Below are positions 44,358 through 55,388 of a DNA stretch of 64,000 nt, one piece after another. The notes under the pieces were generated by a model, which worked only from the letters and a program-made list of their open reading frames with translations, did no database searches and was not told the DNA's origin. This DNA is from Deinandra increscens subsp. villosa (taxonomy: Eukaryota; Streptophyta; Magnoliopsida; Asterales; Asteraceae): contig JBCNJP010000008.1 in assembly GCA_039602395.1 (NCBI GenBank), positions 16,312,354 through 16,376,353 of the forward strand. Direction: 5' to 3'. How positions within the stretch are numbered: the first letter of the stretch is position 1; every line of letters begins with the position of its first letter. A program made the position numbers and the translations under genes.

Positions 44358-44365
44358 TATATAAA
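44358..44365 (+). promoter_or_regulatory. Candidate internal promoter (TATA box) for ORF3
   Basis: TATATAAA in a GC-flanked context (ACTATATAAAGGGGAGC) lies directly after motif array 2, mirroring the array-TATA order in the LTR. Downstream sequence (CACTCACCCCGCTCTCTTTCTC) looks like a plant 5' untranslated leader. ORF3 starts 2.6 kb downstream. Function is inferred. Confidence 0.5.
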
Positions 44366-46976
44366 GGGGAGCTCGGTCATTATTCCTGTTCACACTTTCA
44401 AAACTCACTCACCCCGCTCTCTTTCTCTTGAACCGACGACTCGCACTCACTGTTTGATCGAAAAAAAACACCACTCACTCTCTCGAATCTGTGATTTCTT
44501 CTGCGATTAGGGTTGATTTGCACACTCTTATTGCCATCACAGGTTTGATTTTATGCATTTGTATTGATTTTTGGTGTTCGGTGATGTTCTTGAGCCGTAG
44601 GTGTGATTAGAAGAATTTTTAGGGTTCTAATGATGTAATTTGATGTTTGAACAGATTCCTTTCATCTTTACTTGTGCCTAATTCACTATTGCTCAAGTTA
44701 AAGGTATGTGACTTGAATCTCTAAATTTATCATTGTGAATCCGAGAAAGTTTGGAACAGGGGGTTCGTTTGAAATGTTTGAACATGAAAATATTTTGAGT
44801 ACATCATAACTGATGGCTGCTACTATGTTCTTGTTAATCTGTTTGAACCATAAATTGGGTTTGTATTGATAGACTATGAACATGATGGACTTGACCTCTG
44901 TTATTTGAGTACTTAGGATTTTTTGCTTAATTTGTTAACTTTTGGAACTTTGGTTACTTAATTATAACTTACTATGGCTGATGCTTTCTCATTTTAGTTG
45001 GTAAAGATATGACTATGAGTTTCAAATTGACAACTTAGAAGTTTCAATTTTATCTCTTGTCATGATTGGATTGACTTGATTTATTCCACATAGTGTTGAT
45101 GTCACAATAGTCTCCAATCAGAATAGGTTGATCTTTATTGTTTAAAGACTAAATTGATGAGACTTAGATTAAGTTTAAAGTTTCTCAGTTTGACTCTTTA
45201 AACTCAATTTGCCTATATCTTCTGTGTTTGATCATTTCTTGAGTTTAATTTATCTTGTCTGATCTCATAAACAGAAACAGTTATTGTTGTGATTGATCAA
45301 GATCATCATATTCTCTTCATTGTGATCTTAGCAAACAATAGATCCTACAAGAGATTGCTCACTGAGTCATTGAGATATACACTGCGTCTTATATTAGATC
45401 TTAGTCTACATTAGATCTTCAGAAAGGTATGTGTTTTTCAAGATATGTACTCAGGTTAATTAATCAGGTAGTGTATCATCATGATTTAAATTGTTTATGT
45501 TAATGTACGTCTTTCTCTGTGTAAACTGACATCCAATTGAGCCTAACACTGGTGGTTTAGACTGGTTGAGATCCTCACAGGTCTGAGACTAGGCAATAAC
45601 TCAGGTGAAAGGATCTTGGATCAAGTTGACACTTAAATAGATAAATGTGAATGAACTGACCTATCTAAGTTGATTTGACCACCTTTGTGATTAATTGTGA
45701 GCATATCTACATGGGATGTGATCTATGACACCAATAGGTTTCATGTGAACTATCCTAGGCAGTTAAGCTCTAAGTCAACACTTACTTGGTCATTTTGACT
45801 TCAATAAGTCAAATTTTGCATAAAATTGTTTTAAGTGACTTATGTGACTGTTTTGATTGAATGTGTGTTTGATGATTTGAGCATGTGTTGTTTGGTCCAT
45901 ATATGCTTATATTAGTATGTTAGGATTGAATTTGACATATAATAGCTCCATCTAACCTGTCAAACTTAAATAATCACATCTATGTCCTTTAAATGTTAAA
46001 ATTCTGAAATCATGACCCATTAAGACATTCTACTTGCTTTTAAGTGTAAAGTTTAAATCTTGTTGAATCTAGACAAATCTTGTTGATGTTGATATTTGAT
46101 CTATACATCTTGTGTTCAACTCTAAGTGATGAAAGTCTGCAAATTAGATCAATCTGGTGTTAGCGGACTTGTCTCAGTCTTAGCGTACTTCTTGGTCTGC
46201 TTAGCAAACTTGTTAGTTCTTAGCGAACTTGTGCATATGTTTAGCGAACTTGTTAGTTCCTAGCGTACTTGTTCTGATCTTAGCGAACTTGTTATGCTTT
46301 AGCGGACTTGTTGTTGTACTTAGGAAACTTGGAGTTAATACACATCAACTGTAGGTCATGTAAATTTAATTTCATCACACTTGAATTGTTTTGCTTGCTT
46401 GACATGACTAAAATACACTTAGTTGCATGTATTGTCTTTAACTGAGTTGTTTCCTGTCTTTAAGTTTCATTTCAAGGAATTCACAATCTCGGGTGGAATC
46501 ATGTCCTATATGACATTCCCTGATTTGACTTGACAAACTGGGATCACAAAACTACACATTTTTGATCCCAGATTGCCAAAATTTTCCTTGATATCTTTAA
46601 CTGTTTTTGAAGACCCTGTTGTAGAATTCTAAAAGAACTTCTCCTGGTTCCTTCAACAGTCTAGATCTTAATTTACTTAGACTAAAACTCTGGGTCATTT
46701 TTCATTTAAACATGTTAATGGAGATTTAGATCTGGCTCCTTATCTTCCAGATCCTTTACACACACATGTTTTCTTTAATATTTAAGGTCACCTGATACTT
46801 ATCATTGTTAACATTATTTCATGTCGTATCTATCCATTATGGGGCAAATGCACTGTGTGATTCATCTTTGTAACTTTGATATTCAAATGAAACGCTCAGT
46901 CACTATCACGAGTCTAGTGTGACATGACATTCATTAAGTGTCAAATTGATATAATCCTGTTGATCTATATGTGCAG
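44366..46976 (+). other. Untranslated stretch between internal TATA and ORF3
   Basis: No coding sequence. It contains donor-like AAAG|GTATGT at about 44702 and 45426, and ends in ATATGTGCAG directly before the ORF3 ATG, so one or more introns in an ORF3 leader are plausible. A third motif array lies at 46157-46335. Confidence 0.45.
46157..46335 (+). repeat. TTAGCGNACTTG array 3
   Basis: About nine copies, some degenerate (CTTAGCAAACTTG, CTTAGGAAACTTG), inside the putative ORF3 leader. No TATA box follows closely. Confidence 0.8.
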
Positions 46977-48092
46977 ATGCCTCCCAGACAGGAGTTAACA
47001 TATGGTAGATTACACAATGGAATATGTGTTTTCAACAAGTCTTGGGAAGATGCTGATGTGCAAGCGATTGATCTTATCTTGCGATCCTCTTGGGCTACAG
47101 CAATGAGGATCAACCCTTCTATTTACAAGAGACACATTGAAGAATTCTGGCAAACTGCTCAGTCTGCTGAGCTTGCTGATGGATCCAGTGTGATAAGGGC
47201 CCGGATCTTGAACACTGATGTTGAGATAACTGAAGAGAAAATTAGAACTGCTCTAGTGTTGCAAGATGCTGATAAACCAAAATCCTTTCCCAAGGAGGTA
47301 TGGGAAACAACCATTACAAACATGGGGTATACCGGCGTCTTACTCCCCAACGTCAGCAACAAGATCAAGAAGACCCTGTTTCCGGCTAACTGGAGGCTGT
47401 TGATCAACTTCTTTACTGCTGCCTTCTCTCACAGAAAGGCTGCTCCTGATGACTTCGTAGAAGAAACTGCATGGGCTCTACACGGATTTATATCAGGAGA
47501 AGGTTTCAATCTTTCCCATCAACTCCTGAAGTGGATGATTGCTAACCTACACCCTACTGGAAGGGCAGTCAAGTTCTATCAGTACCCGAGGTTCTTACAG
47601 ACTATTCTGAATAGATTTTATCCGAATTTGTCTAAGCAAGGTGAGACGATCAAGACCAGCTCAATGAACTCCGGTTCTTACAGCAAATATCAGCAAGGTA
47701 AGTATCAAGGTGCACCTGTACCTTTCTTTCCTGAGATGATAGCTCGATTAGCACCCGTTAATGCCGAAGGAGATGTCCACATGGGTGAAGCTGCAGCGGA
47801 AGCACAACCAGAATCTTCTGAAGCGGCTCAAGTTCATTCTTCATTGGACTTGAATGCCCCAGTCATACCTGACCCTGTTGCTGCTACTGAAGACCTTGGG
47901 AATCTCCAGGGTGATAATGTTGATGCATCTGAGCATGATGATCCGCTCAGTTCAGTGAATGTGATATCTTCAGAAGCTGAGGAAGGAAATGACACAGATA
48001 AAGATGCATCTGACTCCTCAAGCTCAGATGACACTCCTGATCTAGCTGAAGCCATTCATCCAAGGATTATGGTTTCTTTCTTGGAGATTTAG
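46977..48092 (+). CDS. Sirevirus ORF3 (extra ORF 3' of pol), function unknown
   Basis: 371 codons from the ATG at 46977, which follows GTGCAG. The N-terminal ~230 residues form a compact domain (NPSIYKRHIEEFWQTAQ, ITEEKIRTALVLQDADK, TLFPANWRLLINFFTAAFSHRKAA, AVKFYQYPRFLQTILNRFYP). The remainder is acidic and Ser-rich and probably disordered (EAEEGNDTDKDASDSSSSDD). I see no signal peptide, membrane segment or envelope feature. I recall similar ORFs downstream of pol in Asteraceae Sirevirus-like elements, annotated only as hypothetical. The position matches the env-like ORF of SIRE1, but the sequence gives no reason to call it an envelope. The end looks abrupt; a related tail may lie near 48800. 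Confidence 0.75.
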   Translation: MPPRQELTYGRLHNGICVFNKSWEDADVQAIDLILRSSWATAMRINPSIYKRHIEEFWQTAQSAELADGSSVIRARILNTDVEITEEKIRTALVLQDADKPKSFPKEVWETTITNMGYTGVLLPNVSNKIKKTLFPANWRLLINFFTAAFSHRKAAPDDFVEETAWALHGFISGEGFNLSHQLLKWMIANLHPTGRAVKFYQYPRFLQTILNRFYPNLSKQGETIKTSSMNSGSYSKYQQGKYQGAPVPFFPEMIARLAPVNAEGDVHMGEAAAEAQPESSEAAQVHSSLDLNAPVIPDPVAATEDLGNLQGDNVDASEHDDPLSSVNVISSEAEEGNDTDKDASDSSSSDDTPDLAEAIHPRIMVSFLEI

Positions 48093-48971
48093 CTACTAAT
48101 TAAATATTTTCTGCATTATTCGTTAAATATGGGTATTTTTTTATCAGTTCTCACAACGAGACTTACGAGATAATACCCGAACGGAATTGCGAAAAATTTA
48201 GTCATGGATTTATTCTAATTATTATTGGGGTTCTCGTTTATTGACGTCACGCGCACGTTTGCTATCGACCACTTACGGGTTAGCTTTATTATCCGGTTAA
48301 TTATGCAGCTTTTTCCGTTATGTCTCACGATTTATTTTTAGCTGATCCAGCGCTGATGTCAACTAACTGGATTAACTGGAATCTCAGTTAATTATGGAAT
48401 TTATCCATTAAATCTCTCGGATGACCGTTTCTTGAAGAAATTTAACAATTTATTTTATTTTCGCATCCAACCTCAGTCACGCGGATTATTCACAACTGTC
48501 AGCATCCGGCTTCCGGTTTTTCGCAAGATTGTCCGATTTCAAGATTGTTTATCTGGTTTCTCTAGGCAACCGATCGCGACGGTTCGACTCTCCGCATCTC
48601 ATTTTTTACGCTTCCGACTTGATGTTTTTGGAGAGATTTAGAGAAATAGGAGGAATTATTATGGAACTGGATATCGGGTCGATTATCAGAAGTTAGAGCA
48701 TTTTCAGTGTTTGATTGGTTTATCTGATTCAGTTTGTTGCGGTTTTGACTCCGAGATGGAGCACTTTCTCAGTATTGTACCCGACCGTGTGAACCGAGTG
48801 AACTGCAGCACTTGGATCTCGAACTGGAGCAACAAGAAAAGAAGAAGCTTATTCAGAGGGGGAATCTCTTCGACAGATTGTCTCCGGTTTATCAGTTTCT
48901 CATTGAAGATGTACGGCAGAGCGATTTTTCAGCAGTTGAACAGATTTGAAAGCATCAGTCAAGGGGGAAAT
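48093..48971 (+). other. Region between ORF3 and the right LTR
   Basis: Mostly non-coding. A short frame near 48800-48955 (LELEQQEKKKLIQRG then YQFLIEDVRQSDFSAVEQI, stop) looks like a protein C-terminus, possibly the lost end of ORF3, out of reach of the main frame. Two purine tracts (GAGGGGGAATC near 48856 and CAAGGGGGAAATT, 48960-48972) precede the LTR. Confidence 0.45.
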
Positions 48972-49603
48972 TGTTGGAACAAAAATCTATGTGACTGACG
49001 CCATCAAATCTGTTTACCGAAGCATTTGACTGAAGAATCCATGTGAATCGATTTAGAGACTGAGTTGTGATGCTCGAGGCTTGCGAGATTAGACCGAAGA
49101 CCGTTTTCCGGAAAAGTCAACCGTTCGGGTCAACGGTCAACGTAAAAGTCAACGGAAGATCGGTTCGAGCGAGTCAAGCTTCGGATTAATTTAATCAGCT
49201 TTGATTTAATTATCAATTTACGTTATTTGCTTTACTTGTAATTTCGTTCATTTGTCGTGTTTTTCTGTTGTCAGTCACCCTCACTATATATAGTGAGGGT
49301 GCCCATTACAAGTAAAGGAGTCTCCGAATGGGGAGATGATGATTTTTCTTGTAGAGTGTGAGATTTCCATTCTAGAGAGAGAGTGAGTCATGGATTCTAG
49401 AGAGAGATTGTGTGTTCTTCATGATTTCTTGATTGTAATCATTCGGTTATATGAAATCATTCGACTATGTTCATCTTTCTTCTCTTGTTTATGATTCTAT
49501 GATTCATCATCATCATCTTCTTCATTTGTGTTTTTGAGTTTTTCTCATCCGAACATGTTCTTGCTCAAGATCGAGATTCTTGTAGTGAAAATCGGTCCTA
49601 ACA
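48972..49603 (+). mobile_element. Sirevirus right (3') LTR, of a different type
   Basis: 632 bp, TGTTGGAAC...TCCTAACA. It starts after a polypurine tract, ends at the TSD AAAAT, and has its TATA box inside a 26-bp perfect palindrome (49276-49301). Apart from the terminal TGTTRGAAC and GGTCCTAACA it does not align with the left LTR. Repeated GTCAACGGTCAACG motifs lie at 49117-49150. Confidence 0.75.
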
Positions 49604-49608
49604 AAAAT

Positions 49609-51416
49609 TGTTTGAAAATTGTTTGGATTTTGAAAAACCAGATGAATGTTCAGAATTAAAGTTATCAAAGAAACCATCAGAAGAATCATACCTAGGAGAT
49701 GGACTCCCTGAAGATGATGATCTTCCAGAATAATAAGTAAATTCCTTCGGAGATGGTGATTTCTTTGTAACTTTAGCTTTAACAGCCTTGTCAGCTTTCA
49801 CTGGTTTCTTTGCAACAGTAGGAACTTCCTTCATAACAAAACCCAAACCTTTGTGCTTGAAACCTGAAACCTTAGAAGAAATTGAAGAAGAACCGGAAGC
49901 TTCTCTTGACTTAGCTTCACTAGTGAATTTAGCCTTGATATTCTTCAGCTTGTTCTTTTCAATCAAAACTTTCTCTTCTTCGGTTGCAGATGAAGAACTT
50001 GAAACAACCTTATCAAAAACCTTTTCATTTTCTAACAGAACAGACTTTGAAACAAAATTTTAGAGCGTCACCCAAAGGTTTCTCCTTCTTTTTAGACTTG
50101 GACTTGTCCTTCCTGGATGGGGTAGCAAACTTGGAATAATCATGCAAGTCATCTTTTGGATCAATCTGAGCAGCAGTAACTTCAATCAAATCCACTGGTT
50201 GGGGAACCATGTGAACATCATCCTTCTTAGAACTTTCCAAACTCTGATCCAGCTTGTATAAGAAGTTAAGCAATGTTGGTGACAAATTGCAGTTCTTCAC
50301 TTGTCTTTTCAACTCCAAAATCTCCAATTTTAAATCATTAATCTTCTGTTGACCTTCAAACACCTCTTGTTGTGACTTGATGAATTTTGCATTGAGATCA
50401 TCATATTCGTAAGTTTGTAACTTCCGGATCTCACATTCAGCATATAATTCTTCAAGCACATTTTCTCTCTTTTGCTTGTAGATCTCAACATCTTTTGTTA
50501 ACACTTCATTCTTGTCTCTGTATAGAACATTTTCATCTTGAAGCATAGAGATCTTGTTTTGAAGCTTCTCAACGGTAACAGCAGTTGTTGCTATAAGAGC
50601 AGTAGCCTCTTCATATTTTTGCTGAACCGGATAACTCTTCTCAAATAAATTCTCAAAATCTTGAGTTGCGTCTAACGCTTCAGCTTTGGCTTTTTCACAC
50701 TCTTCAGCCAATTGAGCCTTTTCCTTCAAAACATCTTCATGAATATGAACTAACGCATAATATTTCTTTTGAAAATCTGCCAACTCTTTCTTTAACACCA
50801 CAATTTCTTCAGTTGAAATCTGACAATCTTGTTCAACCCTTGTAATTTTCTTGAGCAACTTCTCACAGTTATAACATTTAAAGTCATCATCTTCCGAATT
50901 TTCAGAAGACTTAGGTAATTCTTCTTGAACCAAAGATATACTTGAAGAAGTATCAGATTCTGTTAAAAAACTTTCATCATCAGCATGTTGAACGGTTAAA
51001 GCAATTGAGATTGGAGTATGATTCTTTTTAATATCTGAATCTGCATTCCAGGCAAATCCATCTGGATGCATAAATGTATTAGTCCAATCATGAGCAAGAA
51101 TAGCAGCTTTCTGATCGACCTTTTCAGCTTTATCTGAAGGATGAAAAACTAAATGTGCATGTTGACCAGACTTCAATTTACTTTCTGCAGCACTTGGACA
51201 TTCTCGAGCAAAGTGACCATAAACGGAACACTTATAACATTTCACCTTAGATTTGTCCAATCCAATCTTTCCTTCCTGATTTAGTCTCTTCTTACTAGTT
51301 CTATTGAAAAACTTCTTCGTTCTACGAACCAACATAGCATATTGCCAATTCAGATCCATTTCCTCCAAATGATCATAATCAATCTGATCGTAATCTTCAT
51401 TTGCTAACTCAGCATT
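49609..51416 (-). pseudogene. GO4: N-terminal and central gag
   Basis: From the right: NEDYDQIDYDHLEEMDLNWQ and zinc knuckle 1 CYKCSVYGHFAREC (near 51240), both alignable with residues ~370-430 of the Sirevirus gag. A long coiled-coil region follows, then DYSKFATPSRKDKSKSKKKE, a frameshift near 50060, and a second open piece (MIEKNKLKNIKAKF...) running to the Sirevirus insertion. The apparent start MEFSDVT is encoded by a sliver of gypsy LTR, so it is not the true start; the upstream UBN2-like domain is lost. C-terminal part at 32945-33328. Confidence 0.8.
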
Positions 51417-51486
51417 TGTGACATCCGAGAATTCCAAGGTTAACTTCCGTTAGACAATCCCCGTTAGTTACGTTATAAGTGTTAAC
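51417..51486 (+). mobile_element. 70-bp gypsy LTR fragment
   Basis: TGTGACATCCGAGAATTCC through GTGTTAAC matches the reverse complement of the outer end of the LTRs at 14183 and 22353. It is in the opposite orientation to those, and is truncated where the GO5 LTR begins. This suggests a gypsy insertion later removed by a deletion that fused GO4 gag to the next LTR. Confidence 0.85.
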
Positions 51487-51852
51487 TGTAGAAACGAGAA
51501 ACGATCTTACTACTGCATGCTTTGATCAAATATAATGAACACAGATGTAAATAAGAGAATTGTATTGAATCACTTGAGATTACAATGAAGACTCTCTAGT
51601 TTCTCTCTCTAGAACACACACACAGAAAGTGTAGAATGACAGAAGTGTTCAACTCGCTCACACGCACATTCTAACACACAGGCTATTTATAGTTAGTGAC
51701 ATAGCACCCAGCGTACCACCTGATACGCCGGATCATATGATCCGCCGGACCATATGATACGCCACCAACCAAATAGACACTACAACTCACTTTAAGACAT
51801 GCTCACATAGATACAATACACGAGACACTCATAGCATAGGAATATGCTCTAA
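51487..51852 (-). mobile_element. GO5 3' LTR
   Basis: On the minus strand it ends GTTTCTACA at 51487. It starts near TTAGAGCATATTCC at 51852, just after a polypurine tract (plus strand AAAACTCCCCCTT, about 51853-51866); the expected TG start seems mutated. It has a perfect palindrome CGGATCATATGATCCG at 51729-51744 and a TATA-like element (minus CTATAAATAG, about 51683). Confidence 0.65.
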
Positions 51853-52287
51853 AAAACTCCCCCTTAACGTGTAGTGTATCTATTCTCTAACTAAACTACA
51901 GTCTTCAATCTTCAACATTGCTGCATCCGATCTTTGACTTGAAATCTTATCAGAAATAGAGCTTGCATGGCTGGATCACACTTTAATTATCTTTGCACTT
52001 CAAGATCCACTTCTGAAAGATACTTCATACTCCCCCTCTCACCATGCTTGAGTCTTGACACACAAACCTGCAATTTCAGAAGACAGAAACGCGGTTTCCT
52101 TTTCTTTTGAAAAATTAAATTTAATCTTGGCGCAAAACTTCTCTTCGAGAATCCAAGATAGATTTTAAACTTTCGATTTTGTATCACATGTCGATCGGTC
52201 GAAAACAAATAAGAAACAAAATCTTTTTGGCTTTTTGAAACTTTATATCAAAACACACCGAAAATCTTTTTGAACTTTTCAGATATG
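51853..52287 (-). other. GO5 3' non-coding region, truncated by a solo LTR and gap
   Basis: It aligns with the terminal parts of the GO2 and GO3 3' regions (AACGCGGTTT, CTTGGCGCAAAACTTCTC, AACAAATAAGAAACAAAATC). Polypurine tracts (minus strand) lie near 51855 and 52030. The remainder of GO5 would be right of the solo LTR and is lost in the gap. Confidence 0.65.
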
Positions 52288-52292
52288 AAACA

Positions 52293-54882
52293 TGTCACAC
52301 CCCCAAATAACCACTAACGGAGTTTATACCGTTAAGGGGTGCGAGCAAACCAGGACCACAACCATTAGTTACAAATACTAAACGAATCAGAGTAAAGTCC
52401 AAATGTTCATAAATATAACAGTTTCAAAAGTTACGCAGCGGAATGTAAACATAAATATCTTAGCACTAACCGCGTGCTTTAATTACAAAACATGAATCGT
52501 TATATAAATTCCCAAGCTAGTTCAAATAAAAGTAAACATTTTCTTGTGCCATGTCAACCTGCTCCGGATACTCCTCAGCGATCTGCAAAAGTTAAAACCA
52601 CGCAAGTGTCAACCAAAAGGCTGGTGAGTTCACAGTGGGCTTGTCATGCATTGGCCCGGTCTCATAATCATTTTCTTTGTCAACATATACATACGTAATA
52701 TTTGTTTTATGAAAAACGATGCTTTTAAACATCAATTACCGATTATTTAATATGCGCTTAGTCTTGTAAGAATTAAAGTGCTCAACCGATATCGCGGGTA
52801 GCTAATCCGTCGTTTCATGCACTAAGGAAGATTGTACCAAGCTGACTATTTATTTTGCGGTGTTCCACCGTCATTTATTGTTATTTGCGGACTTTCGTCA
52901 CTGCTCTTTTTGCCTCCCCCGTGTCTTCCTCTTGGGATCACGGTATCAAATAGGCTGATATTGTTCCCCGTGCACCTCCAGTGCCCCGGAGCGGAGTTTG
53001 TCAAACTCCAGTAGATCTACCCAACATCCCCTCGCTTCCATGAATTAATGGCACAATTAATTATGAGGACTTTTTATTTAACCAAAAACATTCCTTAGAA
53101 ATCATGTGATATCATTTGGTTTAAAGCCTTTAACCTATGCTAGCCATATTAAAACATTTCAGTTAGGGTTACCTTCGAACCCAAAAATCATTTATCAGTT
53201 TTATTCTTCGTAAACAACGACTTGAATCCCCCCCCCCCCCCAAGTGTTCCCATAAACACTTTGGTGAAAAACAGTCGATTTTTATTTGTCCGGTGCTCAG
53301 CACTCGTAAGTTTTGTCAGCATTGTTTTTAAGTTGTTCTTTCCGTCCCTAACGGGATCGTATCTTGCGGGTTAGTGACACTCACCTTTGGTTGCTCGGCT
53401 AGACTTGCTTAATAATCCTTGAATTGATTTCTTAATGAAGACCTATAATTCATTTAGGTCTTATATATTAGTCTTGTGTATAATTTATTTCAAACAACGT
53501 TCACTATGGCCCATAACATAGCACGTTAAACTAAGACACGACATATCGACACACGACACCGATGGTTGATCGTAAACAAGGGTTCATATACATCAGAAGT
53601 CAAACATGTATCATCATAGCATAATCATGTAAGTCATGGCATAACATTCAAGTAAATTGCACAAGTTTAGACTCTGGTCACAGTTTCGCTAGACTAGTTT
53701 CGCTAGACAGTTTCGTTGTGTGCACGGGCAGCACTTTCGCTAGGCAATACCCGATGACACAGTTTCGCTAGGCTAGTTTCGCTTGAAACTGTTGGCACAG
53801 TTTCGCTAGCCTAGTTTCGCCCGAAACTGGTTTGAACTTTCGTTCAGGGAATTTCGCTCGGTAGATTCGCTCGAGCTGGTCTGGTTGGTTTACCCGGCGA
53901 CACTATAGTTTCGCTACATAGTGTCGCTGGATGAAGATATACATAATTTCGCTGGACAGTTTCGCCCAGAGAACACGACAGTTTCGCTGGTCGCGAAAAA
54001 CACATAAATCAGCCTAAAAATCAATCTAACAGCTTCCATATTACATGCAATTCATTATCTAGCATACATAATCATTTACCAACATAAATCAGTAAGCTTT
54101 AACACCTTGAACATGCATTTTCATCATCAAATCACTAAAAAACACATTTTAACCTAAAATGACCTAATCTAGCATAAATCTTCAACATGGATGGATTTCA
54201 CACGTAAAGTTACTGACTTTATGATAAATCTAGCATTCCTAAGCAACATATCAGAAGATCAAGTGATTTCATGAAGATTCAAGCATGCTTTTTAAGAAAA
54301 CACATAGAAAACATAAAAATGGTGGTTTTGGGACTCACGGTTCGATCTCTAAGCTTGATGGATGATGGTTCGGGGCTGAGATCTCGATGGCTCGGTGTGA
54401 ATCTCGACTGATCAGGTTTCCAGGAGAAAGATGGAGTGTGTGTGTGTTTGTGTGTAAATGAGGCAAATAGGAGAACTAGGGTTTATTAAGATTATTTATA
54501 TCAGAGGCTAGTTTCGCTGGCAGTTTCGCTGGCCAGGCGAAACTGGCTCTGGTCGCGTTTTAATTGGTTAGCTTAGCTGGCTACCGGGCGATACTATAGT
54601 TTCGCCCGGTAGTTTCGCTGGCTGCACAACTTAGGCAATTTTCACATTATCAAGGATTTACAATTTGTCATGCTATTCATAATATTAAATCATGCATTTA
54701 AATCACATTGCACAAAATGACATTAATAAATGAACACATAGCACATATGGGCGGGTTCGGTGATCAACCACAGGTCGTGGACGTATTCGGCCTAGTTATG
54801 CATTAGTTACTAAGTTAATACTTATAACGTAACTAACGGAATTGTCTAACGGAAGTAAACCTTGAAATTCCCGGATGTCACA
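52293..54882 (-). mobile_element. Solo gypsy LTR (same family as 11589)
   Basis: 2,590 bp, TGTCACACCCCC...GGATGTCACA, flanked by AAACA at 52288-52292 and 54883-54887. No internal sequence, so it arose by LTR-LTR recombination. It is older than the complete copy: many substitutions, a C14 run at 53228-53241, but the GTTTCGC clusters are preserved. Confidence 0.9.
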
Positions 54883-54888
54883 AAACAT

Positions 54889-55388
54889 NNNNNNNNNNNN
54901 NNNNNNNNNNNNNNNNNNNNNNNNNNNNNNNNNNNNNNNNNNNNNNNNNNNNNNNNNNNNNNNNNNNNNNNNNNNNNNNNNNNNNNNNNNNNNNNNNNNN
55001 NNNNNNNNNNNNNNNNNNNNNNNNNNNNNNNNNNNNNNNNNNNNNNNNNNNNNNNNNNNNNNNNNNNNNNNNNNNNNNNNNNNNNNNNNNNNNNNNNNNN
55101 NNNNNNNNNNNNNNNNNNNNNNNNNNNNNNNNNNNNNNNNNNNNNNNNNNNNNNNNNNNNNNNNNNNNNNNNNNNNNNNNNNNNNNNNNNNNNNNNNNNN
55201 NNNNNNNNNNNNNNNNNNNNNNNNNNNNNNNNNNNNNNNNNNNNNNNNNNNNNNNNNNNNNNNNNNNNNNNNNNNNNNNNNNNNNNNNNNNNNNNNNNNN
55301 NNNNNNNNNNNNNNNNNNNNNNNNNNNNNNNNNNNNNNNNNNNNNNNNNNNNNNNNNNNNNNNNNNNNNNNNNNNNNNNNNNNNNNNN
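54889..55388. other. Assembly gap (500 N)
   Basis: 500 unknown bases separating GO5 from an unrelated copia element. Open frames spanning it are artefacts. Confidence 0.99.

Larger units (their letters stand above)
33334..49603 (+). mobile_element. Sirevirus-type Ty1-copia element, 16.3 kb
   Basis: Layout: terminal LTR (33334-34110), tRNA-Met primer site, leader, gag, pol, 3' region with hairpins, motif array with TATA box, long untranslated stretch, third ORF, polypurine tract, terminal LTR (48972-49603). TSD AAAAT at 33329-33333 and 49604-49608; the flanks are two halves of one GO4 gag. Large gag with coiled coil and two knuckles, and an extra ORF 3' of pol, fit the Sirevirus (Maximus/SIRE) group. 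Gag and pol are free of stops, suggesting youth. The two terminal LTRs are not homologous, which is abnormal. Confidence 0.85.

Noticed and set aside
46977..48092. Calling ORF3 an envelope protein
   Set aside because: No signal peptide, transmembrane segment or fusion-like feature is visible; only the position resembles env-like ORFs of Sireviruses.
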